Source of the DNA: an uncultured Christensenellaceae bacterium
Lineage (GTDB): Bacteria; Bacillota; Clostridia; Christensenellales; UBA3700
Length of the DNA stretch: 56,794 bases
Assembly (NCBI GenBank): GCA_944376205.1
Contig: CALWBV010000011.1
Location: 1-56,794 of the forward strand
Direction of reading: 5' to 3'
In this document: one piece after another, positions 1 to 7,214 of the stretch
Layout: each line of letters begins with the position of its first letter
Position numbering within the stretch: the first letter of the stretch is position 1
The notes under the pieces: model-generated
Told to the model about the DNA's origin: nothing
Seen by the model: only the letters and a program-made list of their open reading frames with translations
Databases searched by the model: none
Made by a program: the position numbers and the translations under genes

Positions 1-75
1 CATTTAGGCGTGGCTAGTACCATAGGGCTATGCCCGTATTGTGAAAAACCACCCGTTTGACGGGTGGATGTTTAT
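1..75 (+). terminator. Double hairpin at the window edge: terminator or right end of an IS200/IS605-like element
   Basis: Two hairpins follow each other. The first is GGGC-TAT-GCCC at 25-35. The second is CCACCCGT-TTG-ACGGGTGG at 49-67, a perfect 8-bp stem followed by ATGTTTATTT. The second could be an intrinsic terminator for a gene left of the window. The paired layout also resembles the structured right ends of IS200/IS605-type elements, whose transposase or TnpB gene would lie outside the window. The sequence alone does not decide between these. Confidence 0.5.
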
Positions 76-109
76 TTGAGCAAAATTTTATCAAAATTTA
101 TAAAAAGAA

Positions 110-138
110 TTGCCATAATACGAGTTATTTGGTAAAAT
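110..138 (+). promoter_or_regulatory. Sigma-A-type promoter of the phosphofructokinase gene
   Basis: TTGCCA at 110-115, a 17-nt spacer, and TAAAAT at 133-138. It lies 57 nt upstream of the phosphofructokinase start codon. Confidence 0.6.
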
Positions 139-195
139 GATTATGGTTTTACAGAAAACTGTAATTATTTCAGATAAAAATTTTGGAGGCTTTTT

Positions 196-1449
196 ATGGA
201 AAAGTTAGTTGGAGCTTGTATGTTCGGTCAATCAGGCGGTCCTTCTTCCGTCATCAATTCCAGCGCTGCAGGCGTATTTACCGAAGCGTTGAAACAAGAC
301 TGTATTACAGCGGTTTACGGTGCTGCTCACGGCATCAAAGGCGTACTCAATGAAGAGTTTTACGACATCAGCAAAGAGGATATGAATGAGATCATGCTTC
401 TCAAGAATACTCCTTCTTCCGCTCTCGGCAGCGTAAGATACAAGCTTAAGGCAGAAAAGGTAGACGATACCGATTACAAGAGACTTCTCGAAGTATTCAA
501 AAAATACAATATCCGTTATTTCTTCTACAACGGCGGTAACGATTCTATGGATACTTGCAACAAGGTCAGCAAGTATATGAAGAAGTCGGGTTGGGAATGT
601 CGCGTTATGGGCGTGCCCAAGACTATTGACAACGACTTGTTCGGTACCGATCACTGTCCCGGTTACGGTTCTGCGGCAAAGTATGTAGCTACCACTACTA
701 TGGAGCTTAAACTCGACGCTACCGTATACGATACCCCTATGATCACTGTAGTTGAAGCAATGGGACGTCATGCAGGTTGGTTGACGGCTGCGAGCGCACT
801 TGCTTGCACAAAGGGTCTCGGTCCCGATCTTATTTACCTTCCCGAAGTTCCTTTCTCCACTGACAAGTTCCTTGCAGACGTTGAGAAGAAGATGAAGGAA
901 AACAACGGCAAGTGCATGATCGTTATATCCGAAGGTATCTCTGACGAAAACGGCACTCTTATCGCTGAAAAGATCAACGAAAATATTGCAAAAGACTCTT
1001 TTGGTCACGCACAGCTCGGCGGTGTAGGAACGGCTCTTGCAAATCTTTGCAAAGAAAAGTTCGGCTGCAAGACGAGAGCTATCGAATTCTCTCTTATGCA
1101 GAGATGCGGCGCACATCTTGCTTCCAAGGTTGACGTTGAGGAGGCTTTCAAGGCAGGTGCTGCAGCAGTTAAGTATGCTGTCAAGGGTACGACTGACAAG
1201 ATGGTTATCATCAAGAGAGACATGTCTTCCGGCAAATATAAGAGCAAGATGGGCGTTATGGGCGTTGCAAAGGCAGCTAACGCAGAAAAGAAAGTTCCCA
1301 AGGAATGGATCATCAACGACGGCACAATGCTTTCGCAGGAATTCATCGATTACGCTTTGCCTTTGATTCAAGGCGACAGCAAGGCTCCTTTGGAGGACGG
1401 ACTTCCCAGATTTGCAAAACTCAAGAAAGTTCTTGTAGAAAAGAAATAA
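196..1449 (+). CDS. pfp: 6-phosphofructokinase, probably pyrophosphate-dependent
   Basis: Phosphorylates fructose 6-phosphate to fructose 1,6-bisphosphate in cytoplasmic glycolysis. At 417 residues it has the phosphofructokinase fold motifs: GQSGG near 11-15, GGNDS at 113-117 and PKTIDND at 141-147. In this family an Asp at the GGx(D/G)S site and a Lys in PKTID mark PPi-using enzymes, while ATP enzymes have Gly at both. Both PPi-type residues are present, so PPi is the likely phosphoryl donor and the step may be reversible. The ATG is preceded by TTTGGAGG. It is a single-gene unit with its own promoter and terminator. Phosphoryl donor is inferred, not shown. Confidence 0.9.
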   Translation: MEKLVGACMFGQSGGPSSVINSSAAGVFTEALKQDCITAVYGAAHGIKGVLNEEFYDISKEDMNEIMLLKNTPSSALGSVRYKLKAEKVDDTDYKRLLEVFKKYNIRYFFYNGGNDSMDTCNKVSKYMKKSGWECRVMGVPKTIDNDLFGTDHCPGYGSAAKYVATTTMELKLDATVYDTPMITVVEAMGRHAGWLTAASALACTKGLGPDLIYLPEVPFSTDKFLADVEKKMKENNGKCMIVISEGISDENGTLIAEKINENIAKDSFGHAQLGGVGTALANLCKEKFGCKTRAIEFSLMQRCGAHLASKVDVEEAFKAGAAAVKYAVKGTTDKMVIIKRDMSSGKYKSKMGVMGVAKAANAEKKVPKEWIINDGTMLSQEFIDYALPLIQGDSKAPLEDGLPRFAKLKKVLVEKK

Positions 1450-1485
1450 GATTTGAGAAAAGACAAATAATTATTACAAACAATC

Positions 1486-1513
1486 AAGGTCGGTGCTTGC
1501 ACCGACCTTTTTT
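1486..1513 (+). terminator. Intrinsic terminator after phosphofructokinase
   Basis: AAGGTCGGTG-CTTG-CACCGACCTT is a perfect 10-bp stem with a 4-nt loop, running into a T tract. Confidence 0.9.
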
Positions 1514-1889
1514 GGCTTTTGAGTATTGAAGGATAAATTATGGCTTTTACTTTTGTATCTTGATTTCATCTTTCGTATTACACTACATTGTATGTCAGTC
1601 ATATTCAAATAGTTACTTAAATCAAAAGACTTTTATAAGGTGACGTATATTTTAGTCAAAGAGGTTTTGTATTCAGTTTATCATCGAAGATATATTGTTT
1701 GCAAAGAAAATAAGAGACTTTTTAAGCTTATATTTCTGCCGTATAATATCTCTAAAACGCTGTAATGCGATATACGGCAAAAAGTACAGTCGGCTTATCC
1801 AAAATGACTCAAGATGGTGTTGAAAACTTTGCGTAGGCGCAATATTCAAAGCCGAGTGACGTGTTTGAGGTTTTGAAGTGCATAGAATT
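1514..1889. other. Intergenic region without a recognisable gene
   Basis: A 376-bp AT-rich gap between two gene ends. The only structure seen is a 9-bp inverted repeat, TGCCGTATA at 1737-1745 and TATACGGCA at 1771-1779, whose 25-nt loop is not self-complementary. No open frame with a ribosome binding site was found. It may be decayed sequence. Confidence 0.5.
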
Positions 1890-2648
1890 TTACACGTGTT
1901 GTCGCTTCAGTCCGTTTATTGCATCGGCAATGACCGTGGCACAGGATTTGACGAGAGAGTCAACGTCTCTCGGCGTGAGCATATAATGAGAGTAACCTGC
2001 GACTTTACCGTGCCTGCCTAGTATAGCGCCTACAGATATTATGAGAGGAACGCCTATGGACACGACGGGTACGGAAAGGCTTTGTTTGTTGAGACAAGGT
2101 TGAGGATTGCCGGCGCCTCCTCCGGGACATATTCCCGAAGTGGTAAGCTGATAGCATTTGCCCAGTCTTTCAAGGCGGTTTGTCGCAAGAGTGTCTATGG
2201 CTATAACGGCGTCGGGGGATTGATTTTCAACGATAGCTTTTACTATGTCGAATGACATTATGCCTGTCAGTCCTTGCACTTTCGGGGCGATAGTTGCGAG
2301 ATAATATCCGTTTTTTTGTCCTGCATCTATGTGCTTTGTTACTTCGTTACCCAGAGCGTCTACTATTACGTTTTCGTTGCCGAGACCTACTATAAGAAGT
2401 TTTCCTTCGTGTATTCCCGAATATCGTAGAAGTTTAAGAAATGAGTTTTTGATTACGCCGCTTATACTTTTTTCGCTTATCTCGGGTGTAGGGGAGAGTG
2501 TTATATATTTCCCTTCCCGTCTTCCTGTTTTTCGAGAAAGTACTTTATCTATATTGCATTCGTCCACGGCTATTCCTTTTTGTACGTAACTTTTGCAGGG
2601 TATTGATACGTCCTTTGCGGCTTCTATGATCAAATCTGTGTAAATCAT
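1890..2648 (-). CDS. gpr: Germination protease (GPR endopeptidase)
   Basis: Aspartic-type endopeptidase that degrades small acid-soluble spore proteins when spores germinate. Family landmarks run in order: MIYTDLIIEA, like the usual RTDLAxEA propeptide boundary; GLGN with DALG; KVQGLTGI; AIDTLA; and TSGICPGGGAGN. A longer frame reaches 2729 but begins with TTG and has no ribosome binding site, so the ATG at 2648 (252 residues) is preferred, although its upstream CGGG is weak too. It is divergent from rpsT; gpr and rpsT are neighbours in many spore formers. Its presence implies that the organism sporulates. Confidence 0.88.
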   Translation of the reverse strand: MIYTDLIIEAAKDVSIPCKSYVQKGIAVDECNIDKVLSRKTGRREGKYITLSPTPEISEKSISGVIKNSFLKLLRYSGIHEGKLLIVGLGNENVIVDALGNEVTKHIDAGQKNGYYLATIAPKVQGLTGIMSFDIVKAIVENQSPDAVIAIDTLATNRLERLGKCYQLTTSGICPGGGAGNPQPCLNKQSLSVPVVSIGVPLIISVGAILGRHGKVAGYSHYMLTPRDVDSLVKSCATVIADAINGLKRQHV

Positions 2649-2756
2649 ACCCGAAATTATGTACTGTTTTGACCAAATTAAACCTGTCGGCTCGTCAAAA
2701 ACACGTCTTAAGAGTGCAAATTTATTCAAATGCGCAAAAATATATATGAAAATTCC

Positions 2757-2785
2757 TTGCTTTAATCAAATTGATATGATAAAAT
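2757..2785 (+). promoter_or_regulatory. Promoter of rpsT
   Basis: TTGCTT at 2757-2762, a 17-nt spacer, and TAAAAT at 2780-2785, shortly before the rpsT ribosome binding site. Confidence 0.6.
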
Positions 2786-2819
2786 ATGTTAGTAAAAATA
2801 CGAAAACGGAGGGAGAGGT

Positions 2820-3089
2820 ATGCCTAATATTAAGTCCCAAAAGAAAAGAGTTTTGATTTCTCAAAAAGAGAATGTGGCTAATACGTCCAAGCGTAGCAGA
2901 GTTCGTAACGCTATCAAGAAGTATGAGCTTGCAATTGCTGCAAAGGATATCGCTACGGCTGAAAAACTTTTGCCCGAGACCATTTCTTTGATTGACAGAG
3001 CAAAGAGCGACGGTATTTATCATGCCAACACTGCTAGCAGAAAGGTTGCTAGACTTTCTAGAATGTTGGATGAAGTAAAGAAGGCTTAA
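2820..3089 (+). CDS. rpsT: 30S ribosomal protein S20
   Basis: Binds 16S rRNA at the bottom of the 30S body. The 89-residue length and the N-terminus MPNIKSQKKR are typical of S20, and the protein is Lys/Arg-rich and helical throughout. GGAGGGAGAG lies just before the ATG. It is monocistronic, with its own promoter and terminator, and divergent from gpr. Confidence 0.95.
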   Translation: MPNIKSQKKRVLISQKENVANTSKRSRVRNAIKKYELAIAAKDIATAEKLLPETISLIDRAKSDGIYHANTASRKVARLSRMLDEVKKA

Positions 3090-3111
3090 TCGTTAAATAA
3101 GCAATAAACTT

Positions 3112-3139
3112 GACTGTCCTTTAAGGGCAGTCTTTTTTT
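3112..3139 (+). terminator. Intrinsic terminator of rpsT
   Basis: GACTGTCC-TTTAA-GGGCAGTC, 8 bp with one T-G pair, followed by seven T. Confidence 0.85.
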
Positions 3140-3350
3140 ATGCCGTACCGAATTGTCATAATACGCACTAGTCGTAAGGCGAGACTTTTATAAACTTTTT
3201 GATTTCTATCATAAAAAAATCATTTTATTCATCAAAATACATAGTCAGTCAGTTTGTACGGTTTTAAGATAATTAAGCATATTAAAAGCAAATGCATACG
3301 TCATAATTTTTCAATATTATTTGAGCGTGGTTAAAAATAAGTTTGAATAA
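3140..3350. other. Intergenic spacer between convergent terminators
   Basis: AT-rich spacer between the rpsT terminator and the terminator of the symporter gene. No gene, promoter or repeat is seen in it. Confidence 0.5.
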
Positions 3351-3351
3351 C

Positions 3352-3382
3352 AAAAAAGGCTTACCCGAATGAGGTAAGCCTT
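3352..3382 (-). terminator. Intrinsic terminator of the symporter gene
   Basis: On the minus strand AAGGCTTACC pairs with GGTAAGCCTT around a 6-7 nt loop and is followed by six T (the A run at 3352-3357). The plus strand also ends in a T run, so it may work in both directions. Confidence 0.85.
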
Positions 3383-3407
3383 GATTTTTTTGTAATGACG
3401 ATTATTT

Positions 3408-5108
3408 TTAATCGTTGTTTTTATTAAGTTCGTCTTCGTTCGATTCGCTATCGTCAAACTTTGTAACGTCGTCGCCAAGCAAAGATGAATCGTCTTCGGA
3501 AACATTGTTTGCTACTGAAGTATCTTCAACTACAACGCTTGCGCCGCTGTCGTCGGTAAGCACGACTTCATCGCTGTCTGCGTCTTCACCTGCATCTGCA
3601 AGACTTCTCTTTTTAAGTTCTTCTACGATTGCAGCATGCTGTTTTTTGGTGAGAGGATAGAATATCATAGCGATTGCCATGAGTGCAGCGGATATAGCCG
3701 ATATCCACAGAGCAAGATTAAAGTAATCGGTAGCAATTTTCATCAACTCATCGCTTACGGTTTGTACGTTGAAGTAGTTTGCAGGCTGATAACCCATATC
3801 ACGCTTTACAAGAGCTATTACGACATATCCTACGTTGGTGAATACAAGTACGAGTGTGTATGCGAACATCTGAATAAAGCCTTCCAGACGCTTGCCTGTC
3901 TTGAGCTGTTGATAATCGGATATTTCCGAAAGCATAAGAGGCTGCAAGGAAGCGATTGCGTTGAACAAAGCGATATATCTGAGTATTGTCAGTAAAGCTG
4001 CACTCAATGCGCCTTGTGCGATGTTTTCTACGCCTATGATACCCAATATTGCATAGCCTACGGCGTTGCAAGTCATCCAGATAATCATGATGGTTTTGTT
4101 GTTGAGTTTTCTTGTCATTAGCGGCAAGAGTATCATATTAGGAGTTACGGCAAAACCTGTGACAAGGGTAAGAGAAGCAAATACTTTCTGACCGGTAGGA
4201 ATATCCGTAGCATAACGCAACTTGCCGAGAATAGCTGAGTCGACTTCGATTGTAGTACGCATACAGCCGAGTATAAGCGCAAGCGTAAGGATAAGCAAAG
4301 GCTTGTTTTTCATGATCATGCCGATGCCTTGGAAAAGTCCTACTTTTTCGGAGTTTTTGGAAGTTGCGATAATTCTTTCTTTAACCTTGAAAAGCAAGAG
4401 TACAAACAACAATCCGAGTATTGAATAGATAAATCCGATATAACGGTATGCGAGATATTCTGCGCCCTGTTCGTTGAAGTAACCTCTCAAAGCGTTGCCG
4501 AGTACGTTCATGATTGTAGGTGAAAAACCTATTACGAGACCTATAGGCGACCAGATGTCTGTACGTTCTTGCTGGTTGGGAGTAACGACGCCGGGCATCA
4601 TGTAGAAGGTGTTTTGGAAAAGGTTCCAAATAATAAGCGTAGGGGTACAAATGCAATAAGCATAAGCGATTTTTGCCGATGAATTGAATTCTTGATTACG
4701 AATCAAATCGGGCGACCACGTAGCAGCGATAGCAAACGCTGCAAAGATAGGCGCCATCAGCAAAATAAACGGTTTGTATTTTCCCCATTTTGTTTGGGTG
4801 TTCTGCAAAAGTTTGCCGAAAAGAGGTTGGATGATAAGTCCCAAAATGCTAGCCACAAGACATATCAACGGACCGTGCAGAACGTCTATGTCAAACAATT
4901 CAGAGATCTGCGTAGCAGTGATAAGACCTGATACGACGGTAACGAGTGTGCTTACACCGAAAGCGCTTCCGCCGAAACAAAGTATCTCTTTGAGATTAAG
5001 GTATCTGCCTTGAGGGGGATTGTTCCAAAAGTTTTTGAGTTTTGCGGGGGCGCCCTTTAATTTTTGGCTGAATTGCCCCTTTTGTTTAGGTTGTGAATCT
5101 TTTCCCAT
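3408..5108 (-). CDS. GPH-family (glycoside-pentoside-hexuronide) cation symporter
   Basis: Predicted inner-membrane sugar:cation symporter of the major facilitator superfamily, about 566 residues with some twelve hydrophobic segments. It resembles MelB-type carriers: WGKYKPFILL after the second or third segment, and SEISDYQQLKTGKRLEG, the usual DxxDYxELKTGKRxEG loop, in the C-terminal half. A charged, Asp/Glu-rich cytoplasmic tail of about 60 residues follows the last segment, longer than usual. A GTG at 5117 opens the frame, but it overlaps AAGGTGG, which is better read as the ribosome binding site for the ATG at 5108. The substrate is unknown. Confidence 0.85.
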   Translation of the reverse strand: MGKDSQPKQKGQFSQKLKGAPAKLKNFWNNPPQGRYLNLKEILCFGGSAFGVSTLVTVVSGLITATQISELFDIDVLHGPLICLVASILGLIIQPLFGKLLQNTQTKWGKYKPFILLMAPIFAAFAIAATWSPDLIRNQEFNSSAKIAYAYCICTPTLIIWNLFQNTFYMMPGVVTPNQQERTDIWSPIGLVIGFSPTIMNVLGNALRGYFNEQGAEYLAYRYIGFIYSILGLLFVLLLFKVKERIIATSKNSEKVGLFQGIGMIMKNKPLLILTLALILGCMRTTIEVDSAILGKLRYATDIPTGQKVFASLTLVTGFAVTPNMILLPLMTRKLNNKTIMIIWMTCNAVGYAILGIIGVENIAQGALSAALLTILRYIALFNAIASLQPLMLSEISDYQQLKTGKRLEGFIQMFAYTLVLVFTNVGYVVIALVKRDMGYQPANYFNVQTVSDELMKIATDYFNLALWISAISAALMAIAMIFYPLTKKQHAAIVEELKKRSLADAGEDADSDEVVLTDDSGASVVVEDTSVANNVSEDDSSLLGDDVTKFDDSESNEDELNKNND

Positions 5109-5260
5109 AATGTCCACCTTACATTTTAGTACTTTATAAGTTTATCATACAAAAAGCGTACGGGTCAATATAAATGCGCAAATATATATATATTAAAAAA
5201 TAATTTATATTTATAATAAATTTAATTGCATGGTAATCTCGTCTAATTTTTTCTTCTATC

Positions 5261-5289
5261 TTGAATATGGCGTGCGGATATGTTATAAT
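5261..5289 (+). promoter_or_regulatory. Promoter of the alkaline phosphatase gene
   Basis: TTGAAT at 5261-5266, a 17-nt spacer, and a consensus TATAAT at 5284-5289. Confidence 0.75.
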
Positions 5290-5318
5290 ATCTTCTAGTA
5301 AAACAGGGGGGAAATACC

Positions 5319-6428
5319 ATGCAAATAAATAAAAAAGCTATAAAAATCACGGCTATAATACTGGCGTGCGTCATATTCGTCACGGCGTCGGTATTTGCAT
5401 TTATGGGCATTGCGCATGCTGTAAAAATAGGCAATATACCCGAAGTGGAGTATAACGGAGAAAAGCTCAATGTAATACTTATGATAGGCGACGGAATGGG
5501 ATTCAATCATATCAAAGCCGCAGTGTCAAGATACGGAGAATTGTTTATGACAAGCGCACAAACGAAAGGAGAAGTTACGACTTTTTCGAGGTATCTTTTC
5601 GGAGCTACTGACAGTGCGGCGGCGGCAACTGCACTTGCTACGGGAGTCAAGACTGACAACGGAAACGTAGGACAATATCTCGGTAAAGAAAAACAGTCTA
5701 CGACTGAACTTGCAGTTTCACTCGGTATGTCCACTGCGATATTGGCGACGGAAGGTGTTGACGGAGCAACGCCTGCAGGATTTTCCGCACATACAAATTC
5801 AAGAAACGATATCGACGGAATACTTGACGATCAGCTTGCCAGCAATATAGACGTGTTCATAGGCAGCAATATCGAAAGATATTCGTCTTTGAGCGAAAAG
5901 ATAGAAAAGGCGGGTTACAGCTTTTTCGACAGTATGAGCACTCTCGATATGACAAAAGACAAGGTTTTTGCTTCTTTTGAAGAAATACCTCTCGAGGATC
6001 AAGGCGATGCAAAACCTACGCTTGCCGATCTTGCAATCAAAACGTTGGATAAGATATCGGTAAACGAAAAGGGCTTTTTCATGATGATAGAAGAGAGTCA
6101 CATTGACAAGTGCAGTCACAATAACGATCTGGACGGAGCAATCATGCACGTCAAAGCTTATGACAATACTATCAAAGCGGTCGTCGAATATGCCCAGAAG
6201 ATAGGCAACACAATAGTTATAGTAACCGCCGATCACGAAACCGGCGGACTTCAGTACAACGGAGAAAAAGACAGTGAGCTTAACAATTCTATGTACACGC
6301 TTACAAGTCACTCCACAGCCAATGTGCCTTATTTCGTATTCGGCAATATCGATTACGAATTTGCAAAGGTGATGGATAATACGCAGATTGCAAGGTTGTG
6401 TCAGGCTGTTATAGGCGCAAGCGTATAG
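5319..6428 (+). CDS. Alkaline phosphatase, membrane-anchored
   Basis: Hydrolyses phosphate monoesters outside the membrane, supplying phosphate. The N-terminus has a Lys-rich start and one long hydrophobic segment (about 8-34) acting as a signal or anchor. Family motifs follow: IGDGMG (metal ligand Asp58), TDSAAAATA with the phosphorylated nucleophile Ser99, the metal loop EESHIDKCSHNND, TADHETGG, and a late HSTANVPYF His. At 369 residues it is shorter than E. coli PhoA. AGGGGGG precedes the ATG. Its TAG stop at 6426-6428 coincides with the first three bases of a dispersed hairpin element, so the C-terminus may have been set by that element. Confidence 0.9.
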   Translation: MQINKKAIKITAIILACVIFVTASVFAFMGIAHAVKIGNIPEVEYNGEKLNVILMIGDGMGFNHIKAAVSRYGELFMTSAQTKGEVTTFSRYLFGATDSAAAATALATGVKTDNGNVGQYLGKEKQSTTELAVSLGMSTAILATEGVDGATPAGFSAHTNSRNDIDGILDDQLASNIDVFIGSNIERYSSLSEKIEKAGYSFFDSMSTLDMTKDKVFASFEEIPLEDQGDAKPTLADLAIKTLDKISVNEKGFFMMIEESHIDKCSHNNDLDGAIMHVKAYDNTIKAVVEYAQKIGNTIVIVTADHETGGLQYNGEKDSELNNSMYTLTSHSTANVPYFVFGNIDYEFAKVMDNTQIARLCQAVIGASV

Positions 6429-6555
6429 GCGACCGCTTATATCAGCACATCTTTTCCTTTTGTCATCGGTACGCCCGCCGCAGTTACGTACGACAAGTAT
6501 GCGCCTTTGCGGGCGACCTCGAAAAAGAAAAATCTGCACTAATCTCTGCGGTCGC
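6426..6555 (+). repeat. Dispersed ~127-bp hairpin element, copy 1
   Basis: Begins TAGGCGACCGC and ends GCGGTCGC, so its ends are inverted repeats (6429-6436 and 6548-6555). It aligns end to end with the copies at 7085-7214 and 40740-40869. Shared parts are the CTTTTCCTTTT tract, a core with ACGTACnACAAGTA, and a GAAAAAGAAAAA tract able to pair with the first. The terminal stem differs from the other copies on both sides in a pair-preserving way (GC/GC here, TTG/CAA there). It starts at the stop codon of the phosphatase gene. Confidence 0.8.
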
Positions 6556-6584
6556 ACGCAGTATGTGAGAAAAGATGTGCACAG

Positions 6585-6663
6585 CAGTCACGTACGACAA
6601 GTACGCTCGGGACTCGTGACAACCGCTAGAAATTAGCAAAATCACACCACTCTATGCGGTCGC
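6585..6663 (+). repeat. Partial copy of the ~127-bp hairpin element
   Basis: Keeps the core CAGTCACGTACGACAAGTAC and the 3' end (AAAATCACACCACTC, then GCGGTCGC) but lacks the GCGACC 5' end. It lies in tandem behind copy 1 and looks like a decayed or truncated unit. Confidence 0.65.
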
Positions 6664-6699
6664 ACGCAGTTATGATAAACGAAAAACTAAACCCACTCT

Positions 6700-6903
6700 C
6701 TACTTTATTGGAGGGTTGGTTTTATGCTTTTCTTTGCGTGATTTTATGATTCGCATCTTTGCGGACGACATTGAGAAAGAAATAACAGCGCCAATCAAAG
6801 CGATAACACAGAGCGTGCGATAAACGGTATATCCGTCAACGTTGGATTCCACTTGTGCGCAAAACGTGTGTACTATACGCGTATAACGTATGCTTACACG
6901 CAT
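6700..6903 (-). CDS. Possible small membrane protein (67 residues)
   Basis: Not recognised. The open frame has a good ribosome binding site (AGGAG, 5 nt before the ATG), one hydrophobic stretch near residues 29-46 and a strongly basic tail. A terminator-like GC hairpin followed by TTTTT lies at its 3' end. Against it, the first codons lie in CG/TG alternating sequence of the type found beside the AT palindromes, and the gene is embedded among repeats. It could be a real small gene or a chance frame in repeat DNA. Confidence 0.35.
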   Translation of the reverse strand: MRVSIRYTRIVHTFCAQVESNVDGYTVYRTLCVIALIGAVISFSMSSAKMRIIKSRKEKHKTNPPIK

Positions 6904-6913
6904 TTAATCTCCT

Positions 6914-6952
6914 AATTTATACAATTTAAGTCTTGGGTAAATTGTATAAATT
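6914..6952. repeat. AT-rich palindrome family, copy A
   Basis: Perfect 15-bp arms, AATTTATACAATTTA (6914-6928) and TAAATTGTATAAATT (6938-6952), around the 9-nt spacer AGTCTTGGG. Four more copies are at 11543, 13751, 41302 and 46003. Confidence 0.9.
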
Positions 6953-7084
6953 ATTTTTTATATTAATATGTTTAGATTTATATATAGAAAGAGACCTGCG
7001 AATTGCAAGTCTCTTGTTTTTTTATCATTTAATTCTTTTATCTGTTATCAAACTAAATATGTGCCACCATATTACCCGCTTCGT

Positions 7085-7214
7085 GCGACCTTGGAGAAGA
7101 GTGTGATTTTTTCTTTTTCAAGACCGACTACGACAGGAGCGTACTTGTTGTACGTGACTGAGTAGGAGCGTCGAAGATAAAAGGAAAAGGCGCGCCCTTA
7201 TACAAGGTCGCCTA
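7085..7214 (-). repeat. Dispersed ~127-bp hairpin element, copy 2
   Basis: Minus-strand copy nearly identical to that at 40740-40869. Read on the minus strand it starts TAGGCGACCTTGTATAAGGG at 7214 and ends with CCAAGGTCGC at 7085. The terminal 17-mers pair imperfectly. Its TAG is the stop codon of the hydrogenase gene hydA, and the element is in the orientation of that gene. It may act as the 3' end of the hyd transcript. Confidence 0.85.

Noticed and set aside
232..1371. 379-codon open frame on the minus strand within phosphofructokinase
   Set aside because: It lies wholly inside a strongly recognised gene, has no family motif and no ribosome binding site; it is a shadow frame.
6914..6952. 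AT palindrome as a transcription terminator
   Set aside because: The stem is nearly all A and T and no T run follows in either direction. Several copies are far from gene ends.
6426..7214. CRISPR array
   Set aside because: The repeats in this gap are long, few, differently oriented and not evenly spaced, and no cas gene is in the window.
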